A stretch of DNA of 64,000 nt from Roseomonas populi (GCF_024594815.1 NZ_JANJOU010000001.1:186001-250000), one strand, 5' to 3'; shown: positions 23,772 to 33,426, counted from the first letter of the stretch. Numbers and translations are program-made. The notes: a model not told the origin generated them from the sequence alone.

Positions 23772-25565
23772 TCAGGCCGGCGCCGCATCCTGCACATGCA
23801 GGCAGGCCGAGACCTCGCCATTCCAGCTCTCTGCCCGCAGCGCGCCGCAGAGATGCAGCGGCAGCCCGCGGGATCGGAGGAGGAGATCCGCCAACGGCCC
23901 CTCCTTGGCGCGGAAGCAAACGGCCTTCAGGCGTCCGCCCCCCTCGCCTTCCAGGAAGAGACGGATTGTCCCGCCCTCCTTGCCCACCCGGTCCGCCCGG
24001 ACCACGCGGGCGCGACGGATGGCAAAGAAGGGCTCCTCGTTGCCCGTACCGAAGGGCGCCAGCCGCGCCACCTGCTCGGCCAGTGTGGTATTGGCCGCGG
24101 CGACGGAAAGCGTTCCCTCCAACACCAGCGCGGCAGCATCCGGCAACTCCGCAGCGCGGGCGAGGCGATCCTCGAGGAACGCCCGCACAGCCTCCAGCCG
24201 CTCCGCGCGGAAGGAGAAGCCGGCCGCCATGGCGTGCCCGCCCCCCGTCTCCAGCAGCCCCGCCTGCCGGGCCGCGATGATGGCGGCACCAAGGTCCAGG
24301 CCGGGAACGGACCGCCCGGATCCTTTGGCCAACCCATCCGACACGCCGGCGACGAGGGCGGGGCGGTTGAACCGCTCCTTGACCCGGCCGGCGACAATGC
24401 CGACCACGCCAGGGTGCCACCCCTCCCCCAGGATGAGGAGAACAGGGCGCCCCTCGGCCACCTGCATCTCCGCCATGGCGAGGGCGGAACCCAGCACCTC
24501 CGCCTCCACCTCCTGGCGGCGGCGGTTGGTGGCGTCCAGGCTCTCGGCCCTGGTACGGGCCTCCAGCGGGTCCTCCTCCAGCAGCAGCCGAAGGGCGAGG
24601 TCACTCTCCCCGATCCGGCCAGAGGCATTGAGGCGCGGCCCGATCCCGAAGCCCAGGGAATAAGCGGTGGGCGCGTCCTTCACCCCCGCCACCTCCAGCA
24701 GGGCCGCGATCCCCGGCCGCCCGCGCCGCGCCATCACCCGCAGCCCTTGCGCGACAAGGGCGCGGTTGAGCCCGGTCAGCGGCATCACGTCGCAGACCGT
24801 CGCTGTAGCGACGAGATCCAGCAGGTCCAGCAGCGGCGGCTCGGCCCGGGAGGCGAAGAAGCCCGCCTTGCGAAGGGTCCGGTGCAGGGCAACCGCCGCC
24901 ATGAAGCAGACAGCGGCGGCGCAAAGGCCGCGCAGCCCGGAATTACAGTCCAGCCGGTTGGGGTTCACCGTGGCGAGGATGGCGGGCGGCGGCCCCTCGG
25001 CCTTGTGGTGGTCCAGCACCACCACATCCGCCCGGCCCCGCGCGGCCTCCAGCGCCTGATGGGCGGAGATGCCGCAGTCCACGCAGACGATCAGCCGCGC
25101 GCCCGCATCGCACAGGGCGGCGATGGCCGGCGCGTTCGGCCCGTAGCCTTCCTTGATCCGGTCCGGAACGTAATGCGTGGCGGGCACGCCCAGGTCGCGC
25201 AGCACCCGCACCATCAGGGCGCCCGCGCAGGCGCCGTCCGCGTCGTAGTCCGCGAAAACCGCCACCTTCTCCCCGGCCCGCACCGCCTCGGCCAGGCGCC
25301 CGGCGGCGGCATCCATGTCCCGCAAGCAGGACGGGTCCGGCATCAGCGCGCGCAGTCGCGGCTCCAGGAAGTCGGTCGCTGCCTCCACGCCCACGCCGCG
25401 GGCGGCAAGAAGGCGGCCGACGATCTCCGGCACCTCGAGGCGCTGGGCGATGGCCAGCCCCGCGCGCTCGTCCCCCTCCCGCCACACCCAGCGGCGGCCG
25501 GTGGCGCTGCGCGAGACGCCGAGAACGGCCTCCCCCGCCGCGCCCGCGCCCGGCGCCTCCGTCAT
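23772..25565 (-). CDS. recJ: Single-stranded-DNA exonuclease RecJ
   Basis: 5'-3' ssDNA exonuclease of recombination and mismatch repair. I use ATG 25565 (597 residues), 7 bases after the glpX stop; a TTG at 25580 would overlap glpX. The DHH phosphoesterase core is clear: AVFADYDADGACAGALMVRV, LIVCVDCGISAHQALEAARG and VVLDHHKAEGPPPAILATVN. NASGRIGESDLALRLLLEED follows, and the DHHA1 domain has GGGHAMAAGFSFRAE. The C-terminal OB-type domain contains FGTGNEEPFFAI. It forms a tight series with glpX, hom and the aminotransferase. Confidence 0.95.
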   Translation of the reverse strand: MTEAPGAGAAGEAVLGVSRSATGRRWVWREGDERAGLAIAQRLEVPEIVGRLLAARGVGVEAATDFLEPRLRALMPDPSCLRDMDAAAGRLAEAVRAGEKVAVFADYDADGACAGALMVRVLRDLGVPATHYVPDRIKEGYGPNAPAIAALCDAGARLIVCVDCGISAHQALEAARGRADVVVLDHHKAEGPPPAILATVNPNRLDCNSGLRGLCAAAVCFMAAVALHRTLRKAGFFASRAEPPLLDLLDLVATATVCDVMPLTGLNRALVAQGLRVMARRGRPGIAALLEVAGVKDAPTAYSLGFGIGPRLNASGRIGESDLALRLLLEEDPLEARTRAESLDATNRRRQEVEAEVLGSALAMAEMQVAEGRPVLLILGEGWHPGVVGIVAGRVKERFNRPALVAGVSDGLAKGSGRSVPGLDLGAAIIAARQAGLLETGGGHAMAAGFSFRAERLEAVRAFLEDRLARAAELPDAAALVLEGTLSVAAANTTLAEQVARLAPFGTGNEEPFFAIRRARVVRADRVGKEGGTIRLFLEGEGGGRLKAVCFRAKEGPLADLLLRSRGLPLHLCGALRAESWNGEVSACLHVQDAAPA

Positions 25566-25572
25566 CAGTCCA

Positions 25573-26580
25573 TCAGGCAAGGTAGGTGTTCGGCTTGACC
25601 ATGAAGTTGTGGTGCCCCTCCACGTAGCGCACCGTCCCCGTCTTGCTGCGCATGACGATGGAGTGCGTGACCGCGGAGGTCGCGGTGCGCCGCACGCCCC
25701 GCAGCATCGCGCCGGTGGTGACGCCGGTGGCGGAGAACATCACGTCCCCCTTCGCCATCTCGTCCACGGTGAAGATCTTGTCCGGATCGGTGATGCCCAT
25801 GGACTTCGCCCGCTCCCGCTGGGAATCGTCCTCGTAGATCAGTCGCCCCTGCATCTGCCCGCCGATGCAGCGCAGCGCCGCGGCCGCCAGCACGCCCTCC
25901 GGTGCGCCGCCCCAGCCGAGATACATGTCCACCCCCGCCTCGGGCTGCGAACAGGCCACCACTCCCGCCACGTCGCCATCGGGGATCAGCATGATGCGGG
26001 CGCCGGCCTCACGGCAGGCGCGGATGATGTCCTTGTGGCGGTCGCGGTCCAGGATGCAGACGACCAAATCCTCGATGGAGGACTTCTTCGCCTGGGCGAG
26101 GTTCTTCAGGTTCTCCTTCGGCCCGGCATCGATGTGCACCACCCCGTCCGGCAGGCCGGGGCCCACCGCGATCTTGTCCATGTAGATGTCCGGCGCGTGC
26201 AGGAACCCGCCCTTCTCCGCCACGGCAAGCGTCGCGATCGCGTTCGGCATGCCACGGGCGCAAATGGAGGTGCCCTCCAGCGGGTCCACCGCGATGTCCA
26301 CCTCCGGCCCGCCGGCGCCCACCTTCTCGCCGATATAGAGCATCGGCGCCTCGTCCATCTCGCCCTCGCCGATCACCACCGTGCCGGTGATGGCCACGCT
26401 GTCGAAGGCGCGGCGCATGGCGTCCACGGCGGCGCCGTCGGCCGCGTTCTTGTCGCCCCGGCCGATCCAGCGGGAGGAGGCGATGGCGGCCGCCTCCGTC
26501 ACCCGCACCAGCTCCAGCGCCAGGTTGCGGTCGCTCTGCAGCGGGGCGTCCGGGTTGATGGCGGCGCGGGTGGTGCTCAT
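25573..26580 (-). CDS. glpX: Class II fructose-1,6-bisphosphatase
   Basis: Dephosphorylates fructose 1,6-bisphosphate in gluconeogenesis. 335 residues from ATG 26580. The family blocks are intact: SSRWIGRGDKNAADGAAVDA near the N-terminus, VIGEGEMDEAPMLYIGEKVG and DIAVDPLEGTSICARGMPNA (metal and substrate site), and YLGWGGAPEGVLAAAALRCI. It overlaps the hom stop by four bases. In Rhodospirillales hom, glpX and recJ are commonly adjacent. Confidence 0.95.
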   Translation of the reverse strand: MSTTRAAINPDAPLQSDRNLALELVRVTEAAAIASSRWIGRGDKNAADGAAVDAMRRAFDSVAITGTVVIGEGEMDEAPMLYIGEKVGAGGPEVDIAVDPLEGTSICARGMPNAIATLAVAEKGGFLHAPDIYMDKIAVGPGLPDGVVHIDAGPKENLKNLAQAKKSSIEDLVVCILDRDRHKDIIRACREAGARIMLIPDGDVAGVVACSQPEAGVDMYLGWGGAPEGVLAAAALRCIGGQMQGRLIYEDDSQRERAKSMGITDPDKIFTVDEMAKGDVMFSATGVTTGAMLRGVRRTATSAVTHSIVMRSKTGTVRYVEGHHNFMVKPNTYLA

Positions 26581-27863
26581 GGGCTCTCGATCCGGATGAG
26601 GGCGGGGGATTCCAGCACGGCGTCGAGCGAGGCGATGCGGGCGATGGCCTCGCGCATCGCGCTCTCGCGCGCGTCATGGGTGGTGAGGACCACGGGCACG
26701 GCCTCGCCGGGCGCCCGGCCGCGCTGCAGCATGGATTCCAGGCTGATCCCGGCGTCGCGCAGCGCGCCCGTCACGTCCGCGATCACGCCCGGCCGGTCCA
26801 CCACCATCAGGCGCAGGTAGTAGGCCCCGGAATGCCGCTCCATCCCGACGGAGGGCAGGGCGGAGAAGGAGTCCGCGCCCCACACGGGCGTGTGGCGGCC
26901 CCGGGCGATGTCGATCAGGTCGGAGACAACGGCGGAGGCAGTCGGCCCGGCCCCCGCGCCGCGCCCCACCAGCACCACGCGGCCGACATGGTCGCCTTCC
27001 GCCACCACGGCGTTGAACACGCCGTCCACGGTGGCAACGGGATGGGCGGCCGGCACCATGCAAGGATGCACGCGCGTCTCCACCCCGCCTTCGGAGCAGG
27101 TGGCGATGCCCAGCAGCTTGATCCGGTAGCCCAGTTCCTCCGCCAGCCGGATATCCAGCGCCGAGACCTGCCGGATCCCCTCCACATGCACCGCGTCGAA
27201 GTCCACGGGCCGCCCGAAGGCCAGCGCCGCGAGGATCGCCAGCTTGTGCGCCGCGTCGATGCCATCCACGTCGAAGGTGGGATCGGCCTCGGCGTAGCCG
27301 AGCTTCTGCGCCTCGCTCAGCGCCTCGGCGAACTCCCGCCCGCGCTCGCGCATCTGGGTCAGGATGTAGTTGCAGGTGCCGTTGAGGATGCCGGTCACGC
27401 GGGTGATGCGGTTCCCCGCCAGGCCCTCGCGGATCGCCTTGATCGCGGGGATGCCGCCCGCCACCGCCGCCTCGAAGGCCAGCGGCACGTCCGACTTCGC
27501 CGCCAGTTCCGCCAGTTCGGCGCCGTGGATCGCCAGCAGCGCCTTGTTCGCCGTGACCACCGGCTTGCCGGCCGCCAGCGCCGCCTGGATCAGCGCGCGC
27601 GCCGGCCCCTCGCTGCCGCCGATCGTCTCCACCACCACGTCGATGGCCGGGTCATTCGCCAGCGCGGCCGGATCATCGTACCAGCGCAGCCCTTCCAGGC
27701 TGATGCCCCGGTCGCGCGTGCGGTCGCGCGAGGAAACGGCCGTCACGGCGATCCGGCGCCCGGCGCGGGCCGCCACGATCTCCGCGTTCTGGCGCAGCAG
27801 GCCGAGCACCCCCGCGCCCACCGTGCCGAGCCCGGCGACGCCAACAGCAAGCGGGCGGGTCAT
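26577..27863 (-). CDS. hom: Homoserine dehydrogenase
   Basis: Reduces aspartate semialdehyde to homoserine with NAD(P)H, toward Thr and Met. 428 residues from ATG 27863. The Rossmann motif is VGVAGLGTVGAGVLGLL; VETIGGSEGPARALIQAALA and GKPVVTANKALLAIHGAELA are in the nucleotide domain. The catalytic region has GILNGTCNYILTQMRERG and AEADPTFDVDGIDAAHKLAI. A C-terminal ACT domain (YYLRLMVVDRPGVIADVTGA) suggests threonine feedback. It is coupled to the aminotransferase (ATGA) and glpX. Confidence 0.96.
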   Translation of the reverse strand: MTRPLAVGVAGLGTVGAGVLGLLRQNAEIVAARAGRRIAVTAVSSRDRTRDRGISLEGLRWYDDPAALANDPAIDVVVETIGGSEGPARALIQAALAAGKPVVTANKALLAIHGAELAELAAKSDVPLAFEAAVAGGIPAIKAIREGLAGNRITRVTGILNGTCNYILTQMRERGREFAEALSEAQKLGYAEADPTFDVDGIDAAHKLAILAALAFGRPVDFDAVHVEGIRQVSALDIRLAEELGYRIKLLGIATCSEGGVETRVHPCMVPAAHPVATVDGVFNAVVAEGDHVGRVVLVGRGAGAGPTASAVVSDLIDIARGRHTPVWGADSFSALPSVGMERHSGAYYLRLMVVDRPGVIADVTGALRDAGISLESMLQRGRAPGEAVPVVLTTHDARESAMREAIARIASLDAVLESPALIRIESP

Positions 27864-29086
27864 GCGCGAACGGAGTCCTCTTTGTGCTCGTCCATGTGCG
27901 GGGCGGCATTGTCGCCCTGCAGGAAGGTCTTGATGCCCCGCAGCGCCTGGCGGATCCGGTGGTTGTTCTCCACCAGCGCGATGCGGACGTGGTCGTCCCC
28001 GTGCTCGCCGAAGCCGACGCCCGGCGCCACCGCCACCTTGGCGCGGGCGAGAAGCAGCTTGGAGAACTCAACGCTGCCCAGGTGCTTGAAGCGCTCGGGG
28101 ATCGGCGCCCAGAGGAACATGGAGGCGTCGGGGGACGGCACGTCCCACCCCGCCTGGTGTAGCCCCTTCACCAGCAGGTCCCGCCGCTCCTTGTAGAGCT
28201 TGCGCATGTCCTCGATGCAGTCCTGCGGTCCGTTCAGTGCCGCCGTCGCCGCCACCTGGATCGGCGTGAAGGCGCCGTAGTCCAGGTAGGACTTCACCCG
28301 CGTCAGCGCCGCGATCAGCTTCGGGTTGCCCACCGCGAAGCCCATGCGCCAGCCCGGCATGTTGTAGGTCTTGGACATGGAGGTGAACTCCACCGTCACG
28401 TCCTTCGCGCCCTCCACCTCCAGCACGGAGGGCGGCGGCGTGTCGCCGTAGTACAGCTCCGCATAGGCGAGGTCGGAGAGGATGAAGATCTCGTGCTTGC
28501 GGCAGAAGGCCACGAGCTCGCGGTAGAACTCGATGGAGGCCGTCAGCGCCGTCGGATTGGACGGGAAGTTGACGATCACCGCCGTCGGCTTCGGCACGGA
28601 ATGCCTGACAGCGCGGTCAATCGCGCGCAGCATCTCGTCGTCCGGCGTATAGGGGATGCTCCGCACGGAGGCGCCCGCGATCAGGAAGCCGAACTGGTGG
28701 ATCGGATAGGACGGGTTCGGCACCAGGATGGTATCGCCCGGCGAGGCGATGGCCTGCGCCAGGTTCGCCAGCCCCTCCTTGGAGCCCAGGGTGGCGATCA
28801 CCTCGGTCTCCGGGTCCAGCTTCACCCCGAAGCGGCGGGCGTAGTAGGCGGCATGCGCCTTCCGCAGCCCGGGGATGCCCTTGGAGGCGGAGTAGCGGTG
28901 CGTCCGCGGGTCCTGCACCGCCTCGATCAGCTTCGCCACGATGTGCGGCGGGGTGGGGCTATCCGGGTTCCCCATGCCGAGGTCCACCACGTCCTCTGCT
29001 GCTGCCCGCGCCTTCGCCTTCGCCGAGTTGACCTCGGCGAAGACATAGGGCGGCAGGCGGCGGATGCGGTGGAACTCGTCGGTCAT
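27860..29086 (-). CDS. Class I/II PLP aminotransferase, AlaC/LL-DAP-like
   Basis: Probably interconverts pyruvate and alanine, or a related amino acid. 408 residues from ATG 29086. Family hallmarks are PYVFAEVNSAKAKARAAAED, DLGMGNPDSPTPPHIVAKL, KEGLANLAQAIASPGDTIL and the PLP-lysine motif FTSMSKTYNMPGWRMGFAVG. The position before hom recalls the alanine transaminase (AlaC/YfdZ) subgroup, often found upstream of hom in alphaproteobacteria. Substrate is inferred from subgroup and context. Confidence 0.9.
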   Translation of the reverse strand: MTDEFHRIRRLPPYVFAEVNSAKAKARAAAEDVVDLGMGNPDSPTPPHIVAKLIEAVQDPRTHRYSASKGIPGLRKAHAAYYARRFGVKLDPETEVIATLGSKEGLANLAQAIASPGDTILVPNPSYPIHQFGFLIAGASVRSIPYTPDDEMLRAIDRAVRHSVPKPTAVIVNFPSNPTALTASIEFYRELVAFCRKHEIFILSDLAYAELYYGDTPPPSVLEVEGAKDVTVEFTSMSKTYNMPGWRMGFAVGNPKLIAALTRVKSYLDYGAFTPIQVAATAALNGPQDCIEDMRKLYKERRDLLVKGLHQAGWDVPSPDASMFLWAPIPERFKHLGSVEFSKLLLARAKVAVAPGVGFGEHGDDHVRIALVENNHRIRQALRGIKTFLQGDNAAPHMDEHKEDSVRA

Positions 29087-29132
29087 GGCACGGGTGCTCG
29101 GCGTTCTCTGGATGACAGGATAGCGGCAGCGG

Positions 29133-29684
29133 TCAGAGGCCGCGAGGCGCGATCCGCGGAAAGCTGGGTGTCGCGGAAAGATCTGGCGGCGGCGGGGCCG
29201 TCAATTCCGCCGGCGGGGCGGAAGGAGCCTCGGGCGCAATCTCCGGCACGGCCTGCGCCTCCCCGCCACCGGGCAGGAGGAGGGTGGCGGGCCCGGCGCC
29301 GATCGGCGGCGCGGGTACCAGCCTGGGTGGGGCGGGCGGGGCGGCGGGCACGGCGGCCAGTCCTTCGGTGGCCGGCCGCTCAGGGATCGGTCCGCCCGGC
29401 GGCGCCGGGTTGGCCGCTGCGGCGCGGTTCGCGGCCAGCAGTGAGGAAAGCTCCGCGCGCTGGCTCGCCGGGCCCCGGTCAGGGCGCTGCGGCACGCTGC
29501 CGAGGTTGGGCCGCGGCTGGTCCAGCCCCGGCGGCATCGGCCGGCCCTCCAGCGCCTCGCCCGTGAGCTGCCGGTAGAACTCGAAGGGGCTTTCGCCTGG
29601 GGATCCCACGCAACCGGCCAGAGCCAGGGTTGCAGCGAGCACCAGGAATGCACGCGCGGAAGGGGCACGTGCTTGTCGTGCCAC
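29133..29684 (-). CDS. Proline-rich putative lipoprotein
   Basis: Function unknown. From GTG 29684, just after a GGGAGG sequence, the protein opens MARQARAPSARAFLVLAATL and has the lipobox LALAGC. The conserved-looking start of the mature part is SPFEFYRQLTGEALEGRPMP. The remaining 120 residues are Pro/Ala-rich and probably disordered. It follows the aminotransferase on the same strand and is divergent from phaC. An upstream ATG is possible but adds a charged stretch before the signal. Confidence 0.6.
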   Translation of the reverse strand: MARQARAPSARAFLVLAATLALAGCVGSPGESPFEFYRQLTGEALEGRPMPPGLDQPRPNLGSVPQRPDRGPASQRAELSSLLAANRAAAANPAPPGGPIPERPATEGLAAVPAAPPAPPRLVPAPPIGAGPATLLLPGGGEAQAVPEIAPEAPSAPPAELTAPPPPDLSATPSFPRIAPRGL

Positions 29685-29866
29685 CTCCCGGTCCCTAGCT
29701 TCCCTATACCGGATGGAATCCGGCCGGGACGGCATGGCCTGCTCTCGCATCGCACGCTCCTCTCCCCGGGGGGTTTGCCTGAGAATGGCGACCGGCGGAA
29801 GCCACGGAAGGGACGCCGCGCCCGGTGACGGAGACGCGGTTGTCCGGCGGGAGAGGAAGCGCAGGA

Positions 29867-32149
29867 ATGAGCCAGAAGCGTCGGAGCGGCCGGACCCCAC
29901 CCGAGGTAGCGCTGGCCGGAGCCGAGGCGCTCGGTGGTCGGGATCAAGGAAGCCCGCCGGCGCCGCCGGAAGCTCCGCCGAAGTCGCCGGCCGAGGACAG
30001 GCAGGACAAGGCGGCAAGCCGGCGCGCGCTGGAATCCGGCACGGCCCTGGGAACCATTGCCGCCGTGCAGAATGCGCTGCCCGACGCTCCCTCGCTGATA
30101 GAGCCCGCAGCCACCACCGCCATGAACACAGAGGCCGAGAGCACGGCCGTCTCGGCGCCGGCCGCCGCGCCGGCGGAGGCACCGGCGTCCGCCGTCATGA
30201 CCGCGGAGCCGGCCACGGCCACGAAGCCCAGCTCCGGGACCGCCGAGGCGCCCCCCTCGGCACAAGAACCCACCGCGGCGCCCCCGTCCGACCCGCCCGC
30301 GCCCCCGCGGCAAGGGGCGCCTTCCCCTCCCCCGCCGGCCGCGCCGTCGGCTTCCGCCGAGGCGCCCGCCTTCCGCCTGCCCGACCCCGCCCTCGTCGGC
30401 CGCACCATGGCCGATGTGGCGGAGCGCGGTCAGCGGATCGTGCGCGAGTTCCTCAAGCGCCAGGGCGAGGCCGGCACCACGCCCAACCCGGACCCGCTTA
30501 ACATCGGCAACGCCTTCATGGAGATGACGGCCCGGCTGATGACCAACCCCGCCCGCGTGATGCAGGCAGGTATCGGCTTCTGGCAGGACTACCTGACCCT
30601 CTGGCAGAACACCGCCCGCCGGATGCTCGGCGGCGAGGTGCAGCCCGTGATCACGGAGCGCCGCGGCGACAAGCGCTTCAAGGACGACGCCTGGCGCGAG
30701 AACGAGGTCTTCGACTTCATCAAGCAGTCCTACCTGCTCTCCTCCCGCTACGTGACGAACGTGGTGCACGGGGCGGAGGGGCTGAACCCGAAGACGGCGC
30801 AGAAGGTGGATTTCTACACGCGCCAGTTCACCGACGCGATGAGCCCGAGCAATTTCTGGCTCACCAATCCCGAGGTGCTCAGGAAGACGGCCGAGACGGG
30901 CGGCGAGAACCTGCTGAAGGGCCTGTCCAACCTGCTCTCCGACCTGGAGCGCGGGCACGGCAAGCTCCGCATCAACATGACGGACGAGAGCAAGTTCAAG
31001 ATCGGGGAGAACATCGCCGTCACCCCAGGGAAGGTGGTGTACCGCAACGCGCTGATGGAGCTGATTCAGTACACGCCCACCACGGACAAGGTGCTGAAGC
31101 GCCCGCTCCTGCTGCTGCCGCCCTGGATCAACAAGTTCTATATCCTGGACCTGCGCCCGAAGAACTCCTTCGTCCGCTGGGCCGTCAGCCAGGGCCATAC
31201 CGTCTTCGTCTGCTCGTGGGTGAACCCGGATGAGAGCCTCGCGGAGATGGGGTTCGACGACTACATGCGCCTCGGCCCCTACGCCGCGCTGGAAGCCATC
31301 GAGAAGGCCACCGGCGAGCGGCAGGTGAACGCCATCGGATACTGCCTTGGCGGCACGCTCCTGGCCTCCACCCTCGCGCATATGGCGAAGCGCAAGGACG
31401 ACCGCATCGCTTCCGCCACCTTCTTCACCACGATGCTGGACTTTGAGGAGGCGGGCGAGCTCGGCGTCTTCATCGACGAGGAGCAGCTGCAGGCCATCGA
31501 GGCCAAGATGAGCAAGCGCGGCTTCCTCGAAGGTGCGGAGATGGCCGACACCTTCAACATGCTCCGCGCCAACGACCTGATCTGGTCCTTCGTGGTGCAG
31601 AACTACCTGCTGGGGCAGGAGCCCTTCCCCTTCGACCTGCTGTTCTGGAACGGCGATTCCACCCGCATGCCGGCGAAGATGCACAGCTTCTATCTGCGCC
31701 GCATGTACCAGCAGAACGACCTGGTGAAGCCCGGCGCGATCGAGCTGAACGGCGAGGCGCTGGACCTGCGCGACATCAGCCTGCCCACCTACATCCTGGC
31801 GACGCGGGAAGACCACATCGCGCCCTGGAAGAGCAGCTACAAGGCCACCGGGATCTTCTCCGGCCCTGTCCGCTTCGTCCTCGCCGCCTCCGGCCACATC
31901 GCCGGGGTGGTGAACCCGCCGGACAGCGGCAAGTACAGCCACTGGGTCGGCACGGCGGAAGCGCCCGCCAGTTCCGACGCGTGGTTCGAGAGCGCCACCG
32001 AGTTCGCGGGCTCCTGGTGGCCGGACTGGCAGCGGTGGATTCTCGGCCAGGACCGCGAGACCGTCCCGGCCCGCCAGCCCGGCGAAGGCGGCCTGCCCGC
32101 GCTGGAGGACGCGCCGGGGAGCTATGTGAAGGTCATGGCGGGGGACTAG
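29867..32149 (+). CDS. phaC: Class I poly(3-hydroxyalkanoate) synthase with long N-terminal extension
   Basis: Polymerises hydroxyacyl-CoA into PHA at the granule surface. From ATG 29867 the protein has 760 residues; PhaC is usually about 590. The extra 170 are Ala/Pro/Glu-rich and disordered. An ATG at 30122 gives a shorter form. The catalytic domain is complete: QAGIGFWQDYLTLWQNTARR and DKRFKDDAWRENEVFDFIKQ, then the lipase-like box GYCLGG (Cys about 493), Asp in LATREDHIAPW and His in LAASGHIAGVVNPP. WSSYKATG-type C-terminal features are present. No phaA/phaB/phaR lies nearby. Confidence 0.93.
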   Translation: MSQKRRSGRTPPEVALAGAEALGGRDQGSPPAPPEAPPKSPAEDRQDKAASRRALESGTALGTIAAVQNALPDAPSLIEPAATTAMNTEAESTAVSAPAAAPAEAPASAVMTAEPATATKPSSGTAEAPPSAQEPTAAPPSDPPAPPRQGAPSPPPPAAPSASAEAPAFRLPDPALVGRTMADVAERGQRIVREFLKRQGEAGTTPNPDPLNIGNAFMEMTARLMTNPARVMQAGIGFWQDYLTLWQNTARRMLGGEVQPVITERRGDKRFKDDAWRENEVFDFIKQSYLLSSRYVTNVVHGAEGLNPKTAQKVDFYTRQFTDAMSPSNFWLTNPEVLRKTAETGGENLLKGLSNLLSDLERGHGKLRINMTDESKFKIGENIAVTPGKVVYRNALMELIQYTPTTDKVLKRPLLLLPPWINKFYILDLRPKNSFVRWAVSQGHTVFVCSWVNPDESLAEMGFDDYMRLGPYAALEAIEKATGERQVNAIGYCLGGTLLASTLAHMAKRKDDRIASATFFTTMLDFEEAGELGVFIDEEQLQAIEAKMSKRGFLEGAEMADTFNMLRANDLIWSFVVQNYLLGQEPFPFDLLFWNGDSTRMPAKMHSFYLRRMYQQNDLVKPGAIELNGEALDLRDISLPTYILATREDHIAPWKSSYKATGIFSGPVRFVLAASGHIAGVVNPPDSGKYSHWVGTAEAPASSDAWFESATEFAGSWWPDWQRWILGQDRETVPARQPGEGGLPALEDAPGSYVKVMAGD

Positions 32150-32164
32150 CGACCCCCGCGCCCC

Positions 32165-32818
32165 TCAGATCCCGAAGGGGATGGGCCCCAGCCCACCCCG
32201 GTCCGGCGGCACGGGCGTGTCGAAGTCAGAGGACCAGCCGCTCGTCTCGTCCAGGCTGCGAACCGCCTCCGCCAGGGCGGCCGCCGCGATCTCGCCCTGC
32301 GGCAGCGGGCCGGGATCGGAGAGGCGCGCCAGGGCCGCTTCCCCGCCGCGGGGGAACAGCGCCGTCGGCAATGCCGCCACGGCCGCGCCCCGGTTGCCGG
32401 CCGCCAGGGCGCGCGCCGCCGTGGCCAGGGCCGCGGCCAGCCGGGGGGAATCGCCTAGCGGGTCGGCCCCCAGCGCGCCGCGCATCTCGTCCCGCGCCTG
32501 CCCGATGCCCGCCCTGGCATTCGCCGGCACGGGCGCCCAGCGAGGGTTGTTGGCCAGGTCCACGGCCAGCCACTCCAGCAGCGCGGCAGCGCGGGCCACG
32601 CGCACGGGCTGGTCCCGCAGGCCGACATTGGCCCCCTGCATGTCACGGGCCAGCGCGGCTATCGCGGCGCGGCCCGCCTCCTGGTCGGGCGGCAGCAGGC
32701 CGGGCGGGGCAGGCCGGGCGGTCACCGGCCGCCGCAGCTCATCGCAGGCTCCCAGGGAACCCAGGGCGAGTAGTGCGGCCAGGGCGCGGCGGCGGGAGGT
32801 CGTGTGAATCGGGTTCAT
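32165..32818 (-). CDS. Hypothetical lipoprotein, paralogue of the gene at 32881
   Basis: Function unknown. From ATG 32818: MNPIHTTSRRRALAALLALG followed by the lipobox LGAC (217 residues). The mature part is helical and Ala-rich. By eye it aligns with the product of 32881-33426 over most of its length (RAAALLEWLAVDL with VSRLEWEAAAI; ARDEMRGALGAD with ARYEVRQALGIR; DPGPLPQG with NLPRLPQA). The pair lies convergent to phaC. Confidence 0.65.
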   Translation of the reverse strand: MNPIHTTSRRRALAALLALGSLGACDELRRPVTARPAPPGLLPPDQEAGRAAIAALARDMQGANVGLRDQPVRVARAAALLEWLAVDLANNPRWAPVPANARAGIGQARDEMRGALGADPLGDSPRLAAALATAARALAAGNRGAAVAALPTALFPRGGEAALARLSDPGPLPQGEIAAAALAEAVRSLDETSGWSSDFDTPVPPDRGGLGPIPFGI

Positions 32819-32880
32819 GCGCCGCGCAGGATGCCCGGCTGGGCCCCGCGCGTCACGGCCCACGCTTCAAGGCCCAAGCC

Positions 32881-33426
32881 TCAAGGAAGGTCCCAGTCCT
32901 CGGTGCGGCCGAACTCGATGTCGCGCTGCGCCCGCAGGGTGGCCTGGTTCGCCTGTGGCAGGCGCGGCAGGTTGGCCAGCCGCTCCAGCGTGTCCGGCGC
33001 GAAGGTGGGGGGCGAGAGCATCCCCCGCGCCCCCTGCTGGTCCCCCGCGATCAGGGCGGCCGCCGCGCTGTCCATCGCGCCCATCACCAGGGCCGGCCGG
33101 GCATCCTGGCGGATGCCAAGTGCCTGGCGCACCTCGTAGCGGGCCGCCGTGAGAGCAGGGCCGGTGATGGTGCTGAACCAGAAGAAGCTCCGCTCCACCG
33201 GGATCGCCGCGGCCTCCCATTCCAGGCGGCTGACGGCGATGGCCGCCTCGGCCGGGCGGCCGGCCAGGGCGGCCGGATTGGCGAAGGCCATGGCCGCCCC
33301 CTGGATCGCGTTGAACACGGGGCTGCGCGTGCCCTGCCCCGCCAGGGGCGGAACGGGCGGGATGGTGTCGTCCTGGACGGCGCAGGCCGTCAGGCCGAGA
33401 AGAAGGGCGAGGGTAACGTACCGCAT
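32881..33426 (-). CDS. Hypothetical lipoprotein
   Basis: Function unknown. 181 residues from ATG 33426; signal MRYVTLALLLGLTAC gives a lipoprotein cleavage at Cys 15. The mature part contains SPVFNAIQGAAMAFANPAAL, AAIAVSRLEWEAAAIPVERS and LRAQRDIEFGRTEDWDLP. It is upstream of and paralogous to the gene at 32165. Both are transcribed away from the sensor kinase gene. Confidence 0.68.
   Translation of the reverse strand: MRYVTLALLLGLTACAVQDDTIPPVPPLAGQGTRSPVFNAIQGAAMAFANPAALAGRPAEAAIAVSRLEWEAAAIPVERSFFWFSTITGPALTAARYEVRQALGIRQDARPALVMGAMDSAAAALIAGDQQGARGMLSPPTFAPDTLERLANLPRLPQANQATLRAQRDIEFGRTEDWDLP

Noticed and set aside
29201-31942. 913-codon minus-strand frame opposite phaC
   Set aside because: Rich in His, Gly, Arg and Val with no domain, and it covers a PHA synthase with complete catalytic motifs on the other strand.
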